Assembly: GCA_046331425.1 (NCBI GenBank)
Contig: JAXLQU010000001.1
Coordinates: forward strand, 372,001-436,000
Origin: JANNUT01 sp046331425
Lineage (GTDB): Bacteria; Acidobacteriota; Polarisedimenticolia; J045
Length of the DNA: 64,000 bases
Direction: 5' to 3'
Within the stretch, counting starts at the first letter, position 1. Every line of letters starts with the position of its first letter. Under the pieces are notes generated by a model, which was given only the letters and a program-made list of their open reading frames with translations, made no database searches and was not told the origin of the DNA. Both the position numbers and the translations under genes were made by a program. Shown here in pieces: positions 46,983 to 60,467 of this stretch.

Positions 46983-48557
46983 ATGAGTCACACGGTATTG
47001 CCGCCATTGATCAGCGTCCCGGGCCTGGGGTTTCAGCTCGATTTCTCGGGAATCCCCCAAGACCCCGCGGCCGAAACGACGATTCTCGCCAAGTTCCCTG
47101 GCGTGTTCGACGCGATGAAGCAGTTGGAAGCGGGCGCTATCGCCAACCCGGACGAGCAGCGAATGGTGGGGCATTACTGGCTGCGCGACGCCGCCTTGGC
47201 CCCTCGTCCCGAACTGCAGATGGCGATCAAATCGACGCTCGCGCGCTTGCAAGCCTTCGGTGCGGCCGTGCGCAGCGGACGCGTCGGCCCGCGACCCGGC
47301 GCATCGTTCACGCGTGTGCTGCACATCGGTATCGGCGGCTCGGCGTTGGGACCGCAGTTGGCCACCGACTGCCTGGCCAACCCTGGCGATCCGCTTGCCG
47401 TCGAGTTTCTCGACAACACCGATCCCGAAGGGTTGGCTCGCGCGTTCTCCCGACTGGGCGAGGCACTGCGCGACACGATCGTGGTGGTGGTCTCCAAGTC
47501 GGGCGGCACTCCCGAGACGCGCAACGGCATGCTGGAGGCGGTCGCGCACCTGAAGGCACTTGGATGCGATCACGCCAAGCAGATGGTGGCAATTACCGGT
47601 GAGGGGAGTGAACTCGAGTCGGTCGCCAAACGCGAAGGTTGGCTCGAGATCTTCCCGATGTGGGACTGGGTCGGTGGACGAACATCGCAAACCTCGGCGG
47701 TCGGGCTGGTGACGATGAGTCTGCTCGGCCACGACGTCGACGGTTTCTTGGATGGTGCGCGCCGCATGGATGCCGTCACGCGCCTTCCAGACGTGGCGCA
47801 AAACCCGGCAGCGCGCATCGCGATGGCGTGGCATTTGGCCACTCGCGGTCGCGGCGAGAAGGCGATGGTGGTGCTGCCGTATCGCGATCGCTTGCTGTTG
47901 ATGTCGCGCTACTTGCAACAACTGGTGATGGAGTCATTAGGTAAGGAGAAAGACCTCGACGGCGCCACGGTCGAACAGGGGATCGCCGTGTACGGCAACA
48001 AGGGATCGACCGATCAGCACGCCTACGTGCAGCAACTGCGCGACGGCACCAACGATTTCTTTGTCACGTTCATCGCCGCGCTGCACGATCGCAACGGTGC
48101 GCGCGCCCGCGAGGTCGAGCCGGGCGTGACCTGCGGCGACTACCTGTTGTCGTTTCTGTTGGGAACGCGGCGCGCATTGATGGACAAGGGGCGCGCCTGC
48201 CTCACGATCACGATGCCCGAAGTGAGCGCCACGACGCTGGGTGCGCTGATCGCACTGTTCGAACGCAGCGTCGGCTTCTATGCGAACCTGGTCAACGTCA
48301 ACGCCTACCATCAACCGGGCGTCGAGGCGGGAAAGAAGGCGGCCGCCGCGATCTTGAAACTACAAGGCGCCTTGCTCACCACGATGCGCGGTCAGGCCGG
48401 CACGATGCGCAGCGCCGCCGAGTGGGCCGCGAGTGCCGGTCACGCCGACGCAGCGATCGAGTCGTTGTGGCTCTTGGAGCATTTGGCCGGAACTCCGACG
48501 CGCGGCGTCAAGCGTCAGGGCGACACTGGCGCCATCAACGCTTTGTTCGGGGTCTAG
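46983..48557 (+). CDS. pgi: Glucose-6-phosphate isomerase
   Basis: Interconverts glucose-6-phosphate and fructose-6-phosphate; cytoplasmic glycolytic enzyme. The 524-residue protein has the SIS-fold motifs LHIGIGGSALGPQ and SKSGGTPETRN, the catalytic region GNKGSTDQHAYVQQLRDG, and the C-terminal lysine in YHQPGVEAGKKA. GAGGAGATCGAG precedes the ATG. The last 23 bp overlap the 3' end of the convergent pseudouridine synthase gene. The bacterial-type long form with a divergent N-terminus is common in non-enteric Gram-negatives. Confidence 0.95.
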   Translation: MSHTVLPPLISVPGLGFQLDFSGIPQDPAAETTILAKFPGVFDAMKQLEAGAIANPDEQRMVGHYWLRDAALAPRPELQMAIKSTLARLQAFGAAVRSGRVGPRPGASFTRVLHIGIGGSALGPQLATDCLANPGDPLAVEFLDNTDPEGLARAFSRLGEALRDTIVVVVSKSGGTPETRNGMLEAVAHLKALGCDHAKQMVAITGEGSELESVAKREGWLEIFPMWDWVGGRTSQTSAVGLVTMSLLGHDVDGFLDGARRMDAVTRLPDVAQNPAARIAMAWHLATRGRGEKAMVVLPYRDRLLLMSRYLQQLVMESLGKEKDLDGATVEQGIAVYGNKGSTDQHAYVQQLRDGTNDFFVTFIAALHDRNGARAREVEPGVTCGDYLLSFLLGTRRALMDKGRACLTITMPEVSATTLGALIALFERSVGFYANLVNVNAYHQPGVEAGKKAAAAILKLQGALLTTMRGQAGTMRSAAEWAASAGHADAAIESLWLLEHLAGTPTRGVKRQGDTGAINALFGV

Positions 48558-49662
48558 CAGGCTTGGTTGCGAGGCGCGTGCGCGGGGCACCAACCGGCGT
48601 CGCTTCGAGCGGCTCGGCACACACGATTTCCTCGCGCCGCGCATGGTTCTTGTGCGCCTGCTTCTTCAAATCCTTGGCCCGTGGTGGACGCGGCGGATTC
48701 GGCGTCGCCCCTTTTTGCGATCCTGGTCCCTGCACCTTCGCGAACAATTCACGGTCGAGCGCCTTCAGATCGACCGGCAACGGGCTTTGGTACAACAGCG
48801 GCTTGTCGGTAACCGGATGATTGAAACCTAGGCGCGCGGCATGCAGCGCTGTGCGACCACAACCGCGATCGCGCGCACCGTAGAACCGATCGCCCAGCAA
48901 GGGCCAACCCTTGGCCGAGAACTGCACGCGAATTTGATTGCGACGTCCGGTGGTCAAGCGCACGCGCACGCGCGCTCGCGGTGTTTTTCCTCCGCGCGAT
49001 TCCTCTACCGCGTAGGCCAACTCAGCATCCTTGCCCGGTTGCCGCGGGTTGACCGCCATCACACGCTTGGACTTCTCGTCTTCGTGCAGCCGGTGATTCA
49101 AACGGCCCTTGGGCGGAGTCGGCACCCCTTCGGTCCAGGCGATGTACTCGCGCAGCGGTGTGCGCGCCCGGAACTGCTCGCGCAATTTGTCCCAGGCACG
49201 CGGTGAGCGCGCGAACAACACCAAGCCGGATGTTTCACGGTCGATGCGGTGCACGACCCACAGTCGTATTTCTTTGTGGCCGGCAACTGCCAGTGCGGCG
49301 CTGACGCGTGCCACCAACGAGGGATCGTTGGAATCGTCCTCGGGAACGGGAATGGTCAGCACCATCGGCGCCTTGTCGACCACGATCAGTTGCTTGTCCA
49401 GGTGCACCACACGGAAGCCAGGCCCTGAGAGTGTCCGTTTCGGTGCCGCAGGGATCCCGCCGCTCGCGTCCATTACGACCACTTCCGTTCCCGGATCGGG
49501 ACGCATCGCAGGATCGACGACCGGCGCACCATCGATGCGGCAGAGTCCTGCAGCGACCAGCGCCTTGGCGCGCGAGTGAGAGATCTCGAGGATCTCGCGC
49601 ACCAAACCGGCAATCGTGGCGCGACTTCCTTCCGGCACGACCCGTGAGTGAGTTTGCTTCAT
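48535..49662 (-). CDS. RluA-family RNA pseudouridine synthase with S4 domain
   Basis: Isomerises specific uridines in rRNA or tRNA to pseudouridine. The 375-residue protein has an N-terminal S4 RNA-binding domain (about 15-75, ILEISHSRAKALVAAGLCRI), a catalytic domain with the signature WVVHRIDRETSGLVLFAR (Asp in HRIDRETSG), then LTTGRRNQIRVQFS and GDRFYGARDRG. The basic C-terminal tail (KKQAHKNHARREE) is longer than usual. ATG 49662 (MKQTHSRVVP) is chosen because it places the S4 domain at the N-terminus; the frame is open to 49770 without homology. Target site (RluA, C or D-type) cannot be assigned. Confidence 0.9.
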   Translation of the reverse strand: MKQTHSRVVPEGSRATIAGLVREILEISHSRAKALVAAGLCRIDGAPVVDPAMRPDPGTEVVVMDASGGIPAAPKRTLSGPGFRVVHLDKQLIVVDKAPMVLTIPVPEDDSNDPSLVARVSAALAVAGHKEIRLWVVHRIDRETSGLVLFARSPRAWDKLREQFRARTPLREYIAWTEGVPTPPKGRLNHRLHEDEKSKRVMAVNPRQPGKDAELAYAVEESRGGKTPRARVRVRLTTGRRNQIRVQFSAKGWPLLGDRFYGARDRGCGRTALHAARLGFNHPVTDKPLLYQSPLPVDLKALDRELFAKVQGPGSQKGATPNPPRPPRAKDLKKQAHKNHARREEIVCAEPLEATPVGAPRTRLATKPARPRTKR

Positions 49663-49812
49663 CGCGCGCGATTGTGCGTGGGTCTGCGCGAGCGGGCAAC
49701 CGCAAACGATTTCCCGCTGCGGTAACCCTCGACGAACTCGCCGAGAGCCTCGTGCGTTGCCAGATGCCACGCTTGGATCGCTCGCCGCTTCTGCGCGGCC
49801 TCAGGAGGGACA

Positions 49813-50400
49813 ATGGATCGCAGGTTTTGGCCGGACCCCAACCAACATCCCATGGGCCACAAAATCCAGGCCGACATCAAGAAATTCGGTTGGCACATCA
49901 CCAGCGTATCGGCGCCGATGATGCCGCCGACCTACGCCTACTCGACCGGCCTATACGAAACGCTCGGCAGGCCGGAACTGGTGATCTTCGGCCTGCACCC
50001 AAATCAAATGGCGTCGGCCATCAACGCCTTGGGGGACATGCTGCGCTCCGGTCGGCCTTCGTTTTCCACCGGCACACGTCTCGCTCGCTTCTGGGAAGAC
50101 GACACGCTTCCCGCCGCGTTCGGTGCCGTGCAGCCGCATTGGCAACGCAAGGTCCTGGCGGTGTCGCAGTGGTTTTATCGCCAGAAGCTCGTGCCGACAT
50201 TGCAGTGCTACTGGCCCGACGACGCCGGGCGCTTTCCGTGGGAGGCGGGGTTCGATGCCGCGCTCGATCTGTTCCAGCCACTCTTGTCACGAGGCTCCGC
50301 TCGAGAGGCACGGATGCAAGGGTGGTCGGAGATGGAAGAGTGGAGTTTGACGCCGGGGCCGGTCGGGCCGCCGCCGTTTGGCCCTCAAGGGTCGGCGTGA
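49813..50400 (+). CDS. DUF4262-family protein
   Basis: The 195-residue protein contains the DUF4262 pattern: GWHITSVSAPMMPPTYAYST, GLYETLGRPELVIFGL, and a helical region (HPNQMASAINALGDMLRSGR). Members are uncharacterised small cytoplasmic proteins. Tryptophan-rich C-terminal half (FWPD, WFYRQK, CYWPDD). It starts 150 bp from the divergent pseudouridine synthase gene, and GGAGGGACA lies directly before ATG 49813. Confidence 0.75.
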   Translation: MDRRFWPDPNQHPMGHKIQADIKKFGWHITSVSAPMMPPTYAYSTGLYETLGRPELVIFGLHPNQMASAINALGDMLRSGRPSFSTGTRLARFWEDDTLPAAFGAVQPHWQRKVLAVSQWFYRQKLVPTLQCYWPDDAGRFPWEAGFDAALDLFQPLLSRGSAREARMQGWSEMEEWSLTPGPVGPPPFGPQGSA

Positions 50401-50630
50401 ACACGCCTGGCACTTCACGGACAACCTGCGAAGTCAGGACGAGTTTTCGATCAAACGGGTCCCGATCCTGCGCTCCGGCCCGCAACCGGCGCGAAACCGC
50501 CGCTTGTTTGGCTCAAACCCCAAACCTAGCTTCCCGCTAGGGCTCCGTTCAGGGTCAAGCCGAGGGATCGGTCTACCGATACGCCCTCGTGACGCGATTC
50601 GGATCGAAGACGGGCAAAGGGAACGAGCGA
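50401..50630. other. Intergenic region before the TonB receptor remnant
   Basis: Small inverted repeats only: GGCGTG/CACGCC at 50393-50406, CTAGC-TTCCC-GCTAG near 50525-50540, ATCGG/CCGAT near 50568-50581. No promoter with good spacing or RNA gene recognised. Confidence 0.3.
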
Positions 50631-51434
50631 ATGGGTGTTGCCAATCCCGCACGTGTTGCGCGCCACGTAATCGCGGTGTGCTTGCTGCTCGAAGGGGCGG
50701 TCGCTTCAGCTCAGGCTGATTTGTCGAAGACCGGCGGCGCCAGCGAGCAGAATCTCGAGCAGCGAACCACGCAGGTCCCGACAGCATCGAATGAGACGCG
50801 GTTCAACGACCCTTGGGCATCGACCTCAAAGCGCAGCGGTCATCTGGCGTGTAACCACTCGTCACCCACTGCCAAGAGTGAGCGACTCACTCTTCCCGCG
50901 TCCTACGACACGCGTTTCTACGAAGGCCACTACCCCAACACCGACGGGCTTTCCTGGGAAGACTCCAAACGGCGCTGGTGGAGCGGCGATGTTCAACGGC
51001 AGCAGCCACTCGGGGCTGGCCATCGGTTGACGGTCGGCACGACTTATCGAGACAACGCGCTTCAACCGCTGCATCTCGGAAATAAAGGAGAGCCGCTTCC
51101 GCACTTTTGCGAGGCGCGTCGGTCCAGTCACTGGGCCGCCTACCTGCAAGACGAGTGGCGTATCTCCAACCCTTTGCTCGTGAACGCCGGTCTGCGCCAC
51201 GACCGCTACGGATCGTTCGACGCGACCACCAGTCGGCGTGCAGCGGTGATCGTCAACCCCGGCCCCGCCGATGATCGGATTGCTTTCGTCAATATCGATC
51301 GCCCGAGCCTCACGCTCGGAATCCAGAACCTGCTGGACCGGCGCTACTGCGATCCCGACGGTGAGGGAGATCGACGCGCGGAAGTTTGGCAGGCGGGGCG
51401 TGACGTTCGACGCTCGCTGAGATACCGGTGCTAG
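50631..51434 (+). pseudogene. Truncated TonB-dependent receptor remnant
   Basis: The 267-codon frame has a signal peptide (MGVANPARVARHVIAVCLLL then EGAVASAQA) and ends with TonB-receptor barrel features: WAAYLQDEWRISNPLLVNAG, LRHDRYGSFD, LTLGIQNLLDRRYCDPDG and a closing SLRYRC-like strand. The plug domain and most of the barrel are missing, so at under half the usual 650-750 residues it cannot form a normal pore. The frame itself is open, so internal deletions must have kept phase. It lies directly before an ABC-type binding protein and a hybrid kinase, an order known from loci where an intact receptor starts the operon. Classed as remnant; a short functional derivative cannot be excluded. 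Confidence 0.65.
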
Positions 51435-52383
51435 TCCGCATGCTCGCAAGAAGCTCACCGCGGCTGCCGACACTGATCGTGCTGCTGCACGCAGCCGTCG
51501 CTCCGGCGGCGTCGGCGGAGACTCCAACAACACCCCGCATCATCGTGTTGGCTAGTCAGGACACCGCTCCTTACAGAGAAATTGTCGAAGGGTTTCAGTC
51601 GGTGCTCCGAGAGCAACACACCTCCGCGTCGATCGTGCTGCGATTCCTCGACGGCAGGCCCGAGGCGGCCAACGAAGAGGTTCGCGACTACGCCGCCGGG
51701 AACGTCACGCTGTTCATTCCACTCGGTACGAACGCGGTTCGTGCCATGGTCGAGCAGAAAGTCGGAACACCGATCGTCGCTTCGATGATTCTTCGAGAGT
51801 CCGAGATCGAGGCTGCCGTCGATGCAACCGCCGTGGTGCTCGAGTTCCCGACGGAGGTCGAGCTTCATTGGTTGCGTCAGATCCTGCCGCGGTCGCGCCG
51901 CGTCGGCGTGCTGTACAACGCCGCTGAAAACCAGGCGCGCATCGATCGAGCGACGCGCCTGGCGCAGGACGCCGGGCTCGAACTTCGACCGCACCGCGTC
52001 GATGCTCCGAAAGATCTCCCCGGCGTGCTCGAAACGCTGGGTGCCGAGGTGCAGGTGCTATGGGGCGTCACCGATCAAATCGTCATGACCCCCGAAACCG
52101 CCAAACCGCTGATGTTGTTCTCGATTCGCGAACGAATTCCGTTTGTCGGGCTTTCATCTGCCTGGGTCAAGGCCGGTGCGCTCTACGCGCTGGATCGCGA
52201 CTATCACGACATCGGGCGCCAGGTCGCCGAGGTGGCGCTGCGGGTGCTTGCCGGTCAGTCTGCGAAATCGCTGACTCCAGCCCGCCCGCGCAAGGTCGTC
52301 TACTCGCTCAACCAGAGAACGGCAAAAGCGATCGGAATCTCACTCCCAGCAGCAGTGCTGCGTGATGCCAAGGATGTGATCGA

Positions 52384-52387
<4 letters not shown>
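51428..52387 (+). CDS. ABC-type substrate-binding protein (PF04392-like)
   Basis: The 319-residue exported protein has a signal peptide (LARSSPRLPTLIVLLHAAVA then PAASA) and a periplasmic-binding fold with TPRIIVLASQDTAPYREIVE, LFIPLGTNAVRAM, GTPIVASMI, RVGVLYNAAENQARI and IPFVGLSSAWVKAGALYALD. This matches the stand-alone 'ABC transporter substrate binding' family often coded beside membrane sensors; no permease or ATPase is adjacent, so it is probably a ligand-presenting partner of the following kinase. GTG at 51428 overlaps the preceding frame; ATG 51440 is an alternative. Its stop overlaps the kinase start (ATGA). Confidence 0.85.
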
Positions 52388-55294
<2,907 letters not shown>

Positions 55295-55308
<14 letters not shown>

Positions 55309-57442
55309 TACGCGAACTTCAGGGCGACGAATCCTGATCGCCGACGATGACGGGACGGCGCGAATGCTCGTCGCCGAGTCGTTCCGCGCCGAAGGGTTCG
55401 AGGTGATCGAAGCGGAAGACGGCGCGCAGGCGCTCGATGCCTTCAAGCAGGCTCAGCCACAACTCGTGATCCTGGACGTGATCATGCCCGGCATGGATGG
55501 GTTCGCGGCCTGCACGGCGCTGCGCAAGCTTCCGGACGGAGCCTCGGTCCCGATCCTGGTGATGACCGGCTTGGAAGACGTCGATGCGATCACACGAGCG
55601 TTCGCCGCCGGCGCCACCGACTTCGTCACCAAGCCGATCAGTTGGCAGATGTTGAGTCATCGAGTGCGATATCTGCTGCGCTCCAAGGACACGCTCGATG
55701 AACTGCGCCGCAGCGAACAACGACTCGAGTTGGCTCAACGCATCGCTGGACTCGGACACTGGGATTGGGACCTGCAAACCGGACAACAGCGTTGGTCGGT
55801 GGAAACGCATCGCTTGCTGGGCGTTCCAGTCGATCGAGAGCAACTGCGGATCGAGGACTACCTCGATCAGGTGCATGCCGACGACCGAGACGAGGTGACG
55901 CACGCATTGCACGCCGCCGCGGGAGGGTCGAGCACGTATCAGATCGATCATCGGATCAGCCTGCCCGATGGGACGGTCCGGCATGTCGAGGCGCAAGCAG
56001 AAATCGTGATCGGCGATCGTGGTGAGCGCGTGCTTGCCGGGACGCTGTTGGACATTACCGAGCGCAAGCGTGTCGAAAATCAAATCCGCGAGCTGGCCTA
56101 CTACGACAGTCTTACCGGGTTGCCGAACCGGGCCTTGCTGCACGATCGCTTGCAGACCGCGATTGCAACGGCACGACGCCGGAACCTGACGGTTGCGGTG
56201 ATGTTTCTCGATCTCGACAACTTCAAACGGATCAACGACACCCTGGGCCACACCGCGGGTGACCAGGTGCTCCGAGAAGTCGCAGAGCGCCTCAAGCGAG
56301 CGGTGCGCGCCACCGACATGGTGGTGCGGGACGGCGCCGCCGCGCTCGAGCACACGATCGCTCGGCTGGGCGGCGATGAGTTCATCGTGATGCTCTCCGA
56401 GGTCAAGCGGGGTGAGGACGTCGTCAAGGTCGCGAGCCGAGTCCTCGAGGTACTCGAGGCTCCGACCACCATCGAAGGCAGCGAAGTATTCGTCTCGACC
56501 AGTCTTGGGATCAGCCTCTTCCCGCAAGATGGCGGTGGGGTCGAGGAGCTGTTGAAAAACGCCGATGCCGCGCTGTATCACGCCAAGGATTCCGGACGAA
56601 ACAACTTCCAGTTCTACAGTCCGGCGCTCAATCAGGCAGCGTTTCAACGCTTGTCGATCGAGTCGAGCCTCAGGCACGCAGTCGAACGCAATGAATTTGT
56701 CCTGCACTACCAACCGATTGTCGACTGTGAGCGCGCCATGGTGATCGGTGCCGAAGCGCTAATTCGCTGGAATCATCCCGACCTCGGCCTGGTGCAACCG
56801 TCGAACTTCATCGGTGTTGCCGAGGAGTCGGGGTTGATCATCCGGATCGGTGAGTGGGTGGCGCGCACGGCATTGAAGCAAGCGCGGCTGTGGCTCGATC
56901 AAGGTCACACCGATCTGCAGGTCGCGATCAACCTCTCCCCGCATCAATTCCGGCGCGAAGACCTGCCACAACAGCTCGCGCAGTTGGCGCGCGAAGCCGG
57001 TGTCGATCCGGGCGGTGTGCGGCTGGAGATCACCGAGACCGCGCTGATGCAGACGGGCGATCAGACAATCGAGTTGCTGAAACAGATCAAGCGGCATGGT
57101 TTCCAAATTGCGATCGACGATTTCGGGACCGGCTATTCGTCGCTGGCCTATCTGAAGCGCTTCCCGATCGATGTGCTCAAGATCGACCGGTCGTTCGTTC
57201 GCGATCTGGTCGAGGACTCGGACGATGCAGCGATCGTCTCGGCGATTGCCGCGATGGCTGCGCGGCTGCACATTGCAACCCTCGCGGAAGGAGTGGAGTC
57301 ACCCGATCAACGCGACTTCTTGCTGTCGTGCGGTTGCCAGTTGATGCAGGGGTATCTGTTCGGTAAGCCGGTTCCGGCCGAGCAGTTCACGCGCCTGTTG
57401 GAGCTAAGACCACGACTGGAGCCGTTGACGGTCGGTGGCTGA
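55295..57442 (+). CDS. Response regulator with PAS, GGDEF and EAL domains (cyclic-di-GMP turnover)
   Basis: The 715-residue cytoplasmic protein has an N-terminal receiver (ILIADDDG, Asp in VILDVIMPGMDG, KPI), PAS (about 135-260, LGHWDWDLQTGQQRW), GGDEF (LARLGGDEFIVML-type site, intact GGDEF near 358) and EAL (EALIRWNHPD near 487, ITETALMQ, DDFGTGYSSLAYLK). Both catalytic signatures are complete, so it may make or degrade cyclic-di-GMP. ATG 55295 has GGAGG 6 nt upstream inside the kinase 3' end; an earlier frame start at 55268 is not needed. It is the likely output partner of the hybrid kinase. Confidence 0.95.
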
Positions 57443-57447
57443 CGCGC

Positions 57448-59028
57448 CTAACGGCGGAAGCGGCGTCGTACCAGGCTCCCGGCGAACAGCAATGCGATCA
57501 GAGCAATCGGCCAGTCGCCGACTCGCTGATAGAACGTTGCGGCCTTTTGTTTCTCGAGTTGGGCTTCGATCTGCAACGTGCCGGTCCACATCGAGGCGGT
57601 GTGTTCATGCTGTACGCCGTGCTGATCGGTGTAGGAGCTGACGCCGGAGTTGGCGGCCCGCACGACCGGGATCTCGAGTTCGTTGGCGCGGGCCGTCACC
57701 ATCTGCGCGTGCCACGGTGCGAAGGCGCTCTTGCCCCACCAGATATCGTTGGTCATCACCGCCAACATGTTGGCGCCGCGCTGCGCGTACTCGCGCGCCA
57801 AGGGCGGGTACATCCCCTCGTAGCAGATCAACACCCCGATCCGCGCATCCCCGACGCGGAAGATCGTCGGCTCAGGTCCACGTGCGAAGTTTCCGAGCAA
57901 CGTCAGATATTCGATGCCGCCGGCCGGCTTGCCGTGTGGTCGCTTGGCCGGATCGAAGCCGATCCAATCGGCAAACGGGAACCCTTCGACGAACGGCAAC
58001 AAGCGTTGCTTGCCGTACCACTGGTTGGGTGAGTGATCGGGAAAGACCAGTGCCGCGCCGTTGTAGAGCCCCACAACGCTCGATCCTCGCGTCCTCACGA
58101 TCTCGGCGCCGTAGAGGATCGGCACCCCTACCTCGGACGCCAGTTCTTCCATCTCCAAATCGTGCAGTGGTTGGTCATCGCGGAGAAACAAGCGTCCCGG
58201 TCGCGCGGTCTCCGGCCAAATCACCAGCGCGGCGCCTTGCGCAGCCTCGCGGGTAAGCGATTTCATCTCGTCCCAGTACTCGCGATCGGGCGCACGCAGG
58301 GAGGCGAGCTTACGTTCGATCGTGACCTTCGGTTGCACGATCCCTACCTTGAACGTGACGCGCTCTTGGTCGCGCTGCGGCCATGGAATCGCCGGGAGCC
58401 ACCAGACGGTGAGACCGATCAGCATCCACGGCAACCAACGTTTGTGCTCGGCGCGTCGCATCCAGCCCTCGGCCAAGATCCAGCCGGTAACGCACAGCCA
58501 GAGCGGAACACCGTACGGCCCGGTGTAGGCGGAGAAACGGGTCAGGCTCGGAGCCGTACCGAATGCATGCGATAGAAGATCGGCAGGGAACGACAGGTCG
58601 CCGAGTGTGCGCAGCCACTCCCCAAAAACATACAAGAGCGCGAAGGCGAGACCGCGAGGAAAGCCGGTGTAGCGATGCAACCAAAATGCTCCACACGACT
58701 CGAGGATCGAGAACGGTAGGATGAAGCACGTCGCCATCAGATAGAAGGCGATCGCCAGGGGTGAGTAGGCGATCAGCGCCAACAAGAAGTGCGACGCCGT
58801 GAGATAGCGCACCACGCCAAAGACCAGTGCCAGGCGGAGCGCGTGACGCATCGTGCGTGCGTCTCGCAGCGCGAGGATCTGCGCCATCATCACCAACGCG
58901 ATGAATGGCGCCAGGCCGGTCGGAAGCCACGCGCTCCCGCCGACAACACCGGCCGCAATGCTGAGCCAGTAGGCGCGTCGCGGAAGCGGAGAGATTGGCG
59001 AGGGCGGGATACGCTCGGTTTTGCTCAT
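57448..59028 (-). CDS. lnt: Apolipoprotein N-acyltransferase
   Basis: Adds the third acyl chain to the N-terminal cysteine of lipoproteins in the inner membrane, the last step of lipoprotein maturation. The 526-residue protein has an N-terminal membrane domain of about 6-8 helices (residues 15-220) and a nitrilase-like domain with catalytic Glu in VIWPETARP (near 270), Lys in YGKQRLLPFVEGFP (near 341) and Cys in GVLICYEGMYP (near 399). The ATG overlaps the fabF stop codon (ATGA), so the two are co-translated. Its presence fits the many lipoproteins in this window. Confidence 0.92.
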   Translation of the reverse strand: MSKTERIPPSPISPLPRRAYWLSIAAGVVGGSAWLPTGLAPFIALVMMAQILALRDARTMRHALRLALVFGVVRYLTASHFLLALIAYSPLAIAFYLMATCFILPFSILESCGAFWLHRYTGFPRGLAFALLYVFGEWLRTLGDLSFPADLLSHAFGTAPSLTRFSAYTGPYGVPLWLCVTGWILAEGWMRRAEHKRWLPWMLIGLTVWWLPAIPWPQRDQERVTFKVGIVQPKVTIERKLASLRAPDREYWDEMKSLTREAAQGAALVIWPETARPGRLFLRDDQPLHDLEMEELASEVGVPILYGAEIVRTRGSSVVGLYNGAALVFPDHSPNQWYGKQRLLPFVEGFPFADWIGFDPAKRPHGKPAGGIEYLTLLGNFARGPEPTIFRVGDARIGVLICYEGMYPPLAREYAQRGANMLAVMTNDIWWGKSAFAPWHAQMVTARANELEIPVVRAANSGVSSYTDQHGVQHEHTASMWTGTLQIEAQLEKQKAATFYQRVGDWPIALIALLFAGSLVRRRFRR

Positions 59029-60344
59029 TGCGGCTTGAGCACGATCGATGCGTTGTGACCGCCAAACCCGTACGAGTTGGACATCGCGGCGCGGCCCGTG
59101 AGCTGCGTCGCGCGACGGGGCAGATTCAAGTCGCACTCAGGGTCGGGTGTTTCGAGATTCACACACGGGTGGACCTGCTCGTGATAGAGGCTGAGCGCTG
59201 TGATCGCAGCCTCGATCCCTCCCGCCGCGCCGATCGTGTGACCGATCATCGCCTTGGTGGAGTTGACGAGCACATCGTCGATCTGCCGGCCCCACAGTCG
59301 ACGCATCGCCTTCGCCTCGACGGCATCGTTGACACGCGTCGCGGTGCCGTGAGCGTTGACATAGCCAATGTCGCCGAGTCCGAGGTCTGCATCGGCCAAC
59401 GCTTGGCTGAGCACATCGGTGATCTGCTCGCCCGACGGATCGAGCTGGACCATCGAGTAGGCGTCGCTGTTGGCCGCGTAACCGGCGACCTCGCAGTAAA
59501 TTCGTGCGCCGCGTGCCACGGCGTGATCACGTCGCTCGAGCACCAACAGCCCGGCCCCTTCGCCCATCACGAAGCCATCGCGTTCGGCATCGAACGGACG
59601 CGACGCACCGGCCGGGTCGTGATTGCGACTCGACAGCGTGCGCAACAACTCGAAACCGATCATCCCGAAGCCGTCGTTGTCGGAGAGTAGGCACTCGGCG
59701 CCGCCGGCAACGACAGCGTCGAGCGCGCCGCTGCGGATCAGCCGAAACGCATCGCCTAGCGCCATCGTCCCCGCGGCGCAGGCTGTGGTGATCGATTTGT
59801 TCTCACCGCGCAGCCCGAATTTGATTGCGAGCTGACCGGGAATCGCGTTCGGAATCAACATCGGTAGGCTGAATCGAAGCGTGCCGGTGATCGGCCTTCC
59901 CGAGAGCCAATGCTGGTGGCTCCACTCGATCGTCGGCATGCCGCCAACCGCCGTGCCGATCACGGTGCCGATCCGGCGCTCGTCGACTTCGTTCAGGCGA
60001 TAGATCTCGCGCTTATCTTCGACCCGAGCGAGCGTCAGCCCCGCGTCGCGTAGCGCCATATGGCAGGCTGCCAACGCGAACTGTCCGGTTGGGTCGATGT
60101 ATTTGAGTTCTTCCGCATTGCAGCCGTATTCCTGTGGGGCGGGCGGTGAAACAGGCGCGCCCGTCTGACACTTGAAGGCGCGCTCTTTGGTCCAAGCGAA
60201 ATCGACCAGACGGGTTCCGCTCTTCCCAGCGATGGCCGCAGGCCAGACGCTCCCCACTCCATTGCCGATGGCTGTGACCAAGCCGATCCCGGTCACCACC
60301 ACGGATGCCTGTTCTCGTGCTCCCATGCCTCCCCCGAGGCTCAT
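59025..60344 (-). CDS. fabF: Beta-ketoacyl-ACP synthase II (FabF-type)
   Basis: Condensing enzyme of fatty-acid elongation; cytoplasmic. The 439-residue protein has VVVTGIGLVTAIGNG, the active-site cysteine in ITTACAAGTMALGD, His in VNAHGTATRVND, and the second His in NSTKAMIGHTIGAAGGIEAA, with the C-terminal NSYGFGGHNASIVLK. Several methionines near the N-terminus leave the exact start open: 60344 is used here, with 60326 six codons in. No other fab gene is adjacent, so a specialised condensing role is possible. A weak TTGTCA promoter-like element lies near 60400. Confidence 0.9.
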   Translation of the reverse strand: MSLGGGMGAREQASVVVTGIGLVTAIGNGVGSVWPAAIAGKSGTRLVDFAWTKERAFKCQTGAPVSPPAPQEYGCNAEELKYIDPTGQFALAACHMALRDAGLTLARVEDKREIYRLNEVDERRIGTVIGTAVGGMPTIEWSHQHWLSGRPITGTLRFSLPMLIPNAIPGQLAIKFGLRGENKSITTACAAGTMALGDAFRLIRSGALDAVVAGGAECLLSDNDGFGMIGFELLRTLSSRNHDPAGASRPFDAERDGFVMGEGAGLLVLERRDHAVARGARIYCEVAGYAANSDAYSMVQLDPSGEQITDVLSQALADADLGLGDIGYVNAHGTATRVNDAVEAKAMRRLWGRQIDDVLVNSTKAMIGHTIGAAGGIEAAITALSLYHEQVHPCVNLETPDPECDLNLPRRATQLTGRAAMSNSYGFGGHNASIVLKPQ

Positions 60345-60467
60345 TGCCCTGTCCGTATTTCGCTCCCGGAAGCCTTACTTTCATTGTGACTCTTGCATCT
60401 TTGACAAGTTGGCAGACGGTACGGCGGTTCGCGACGGGCGGCAACCCGGCTGCATGCGTTATTTCGG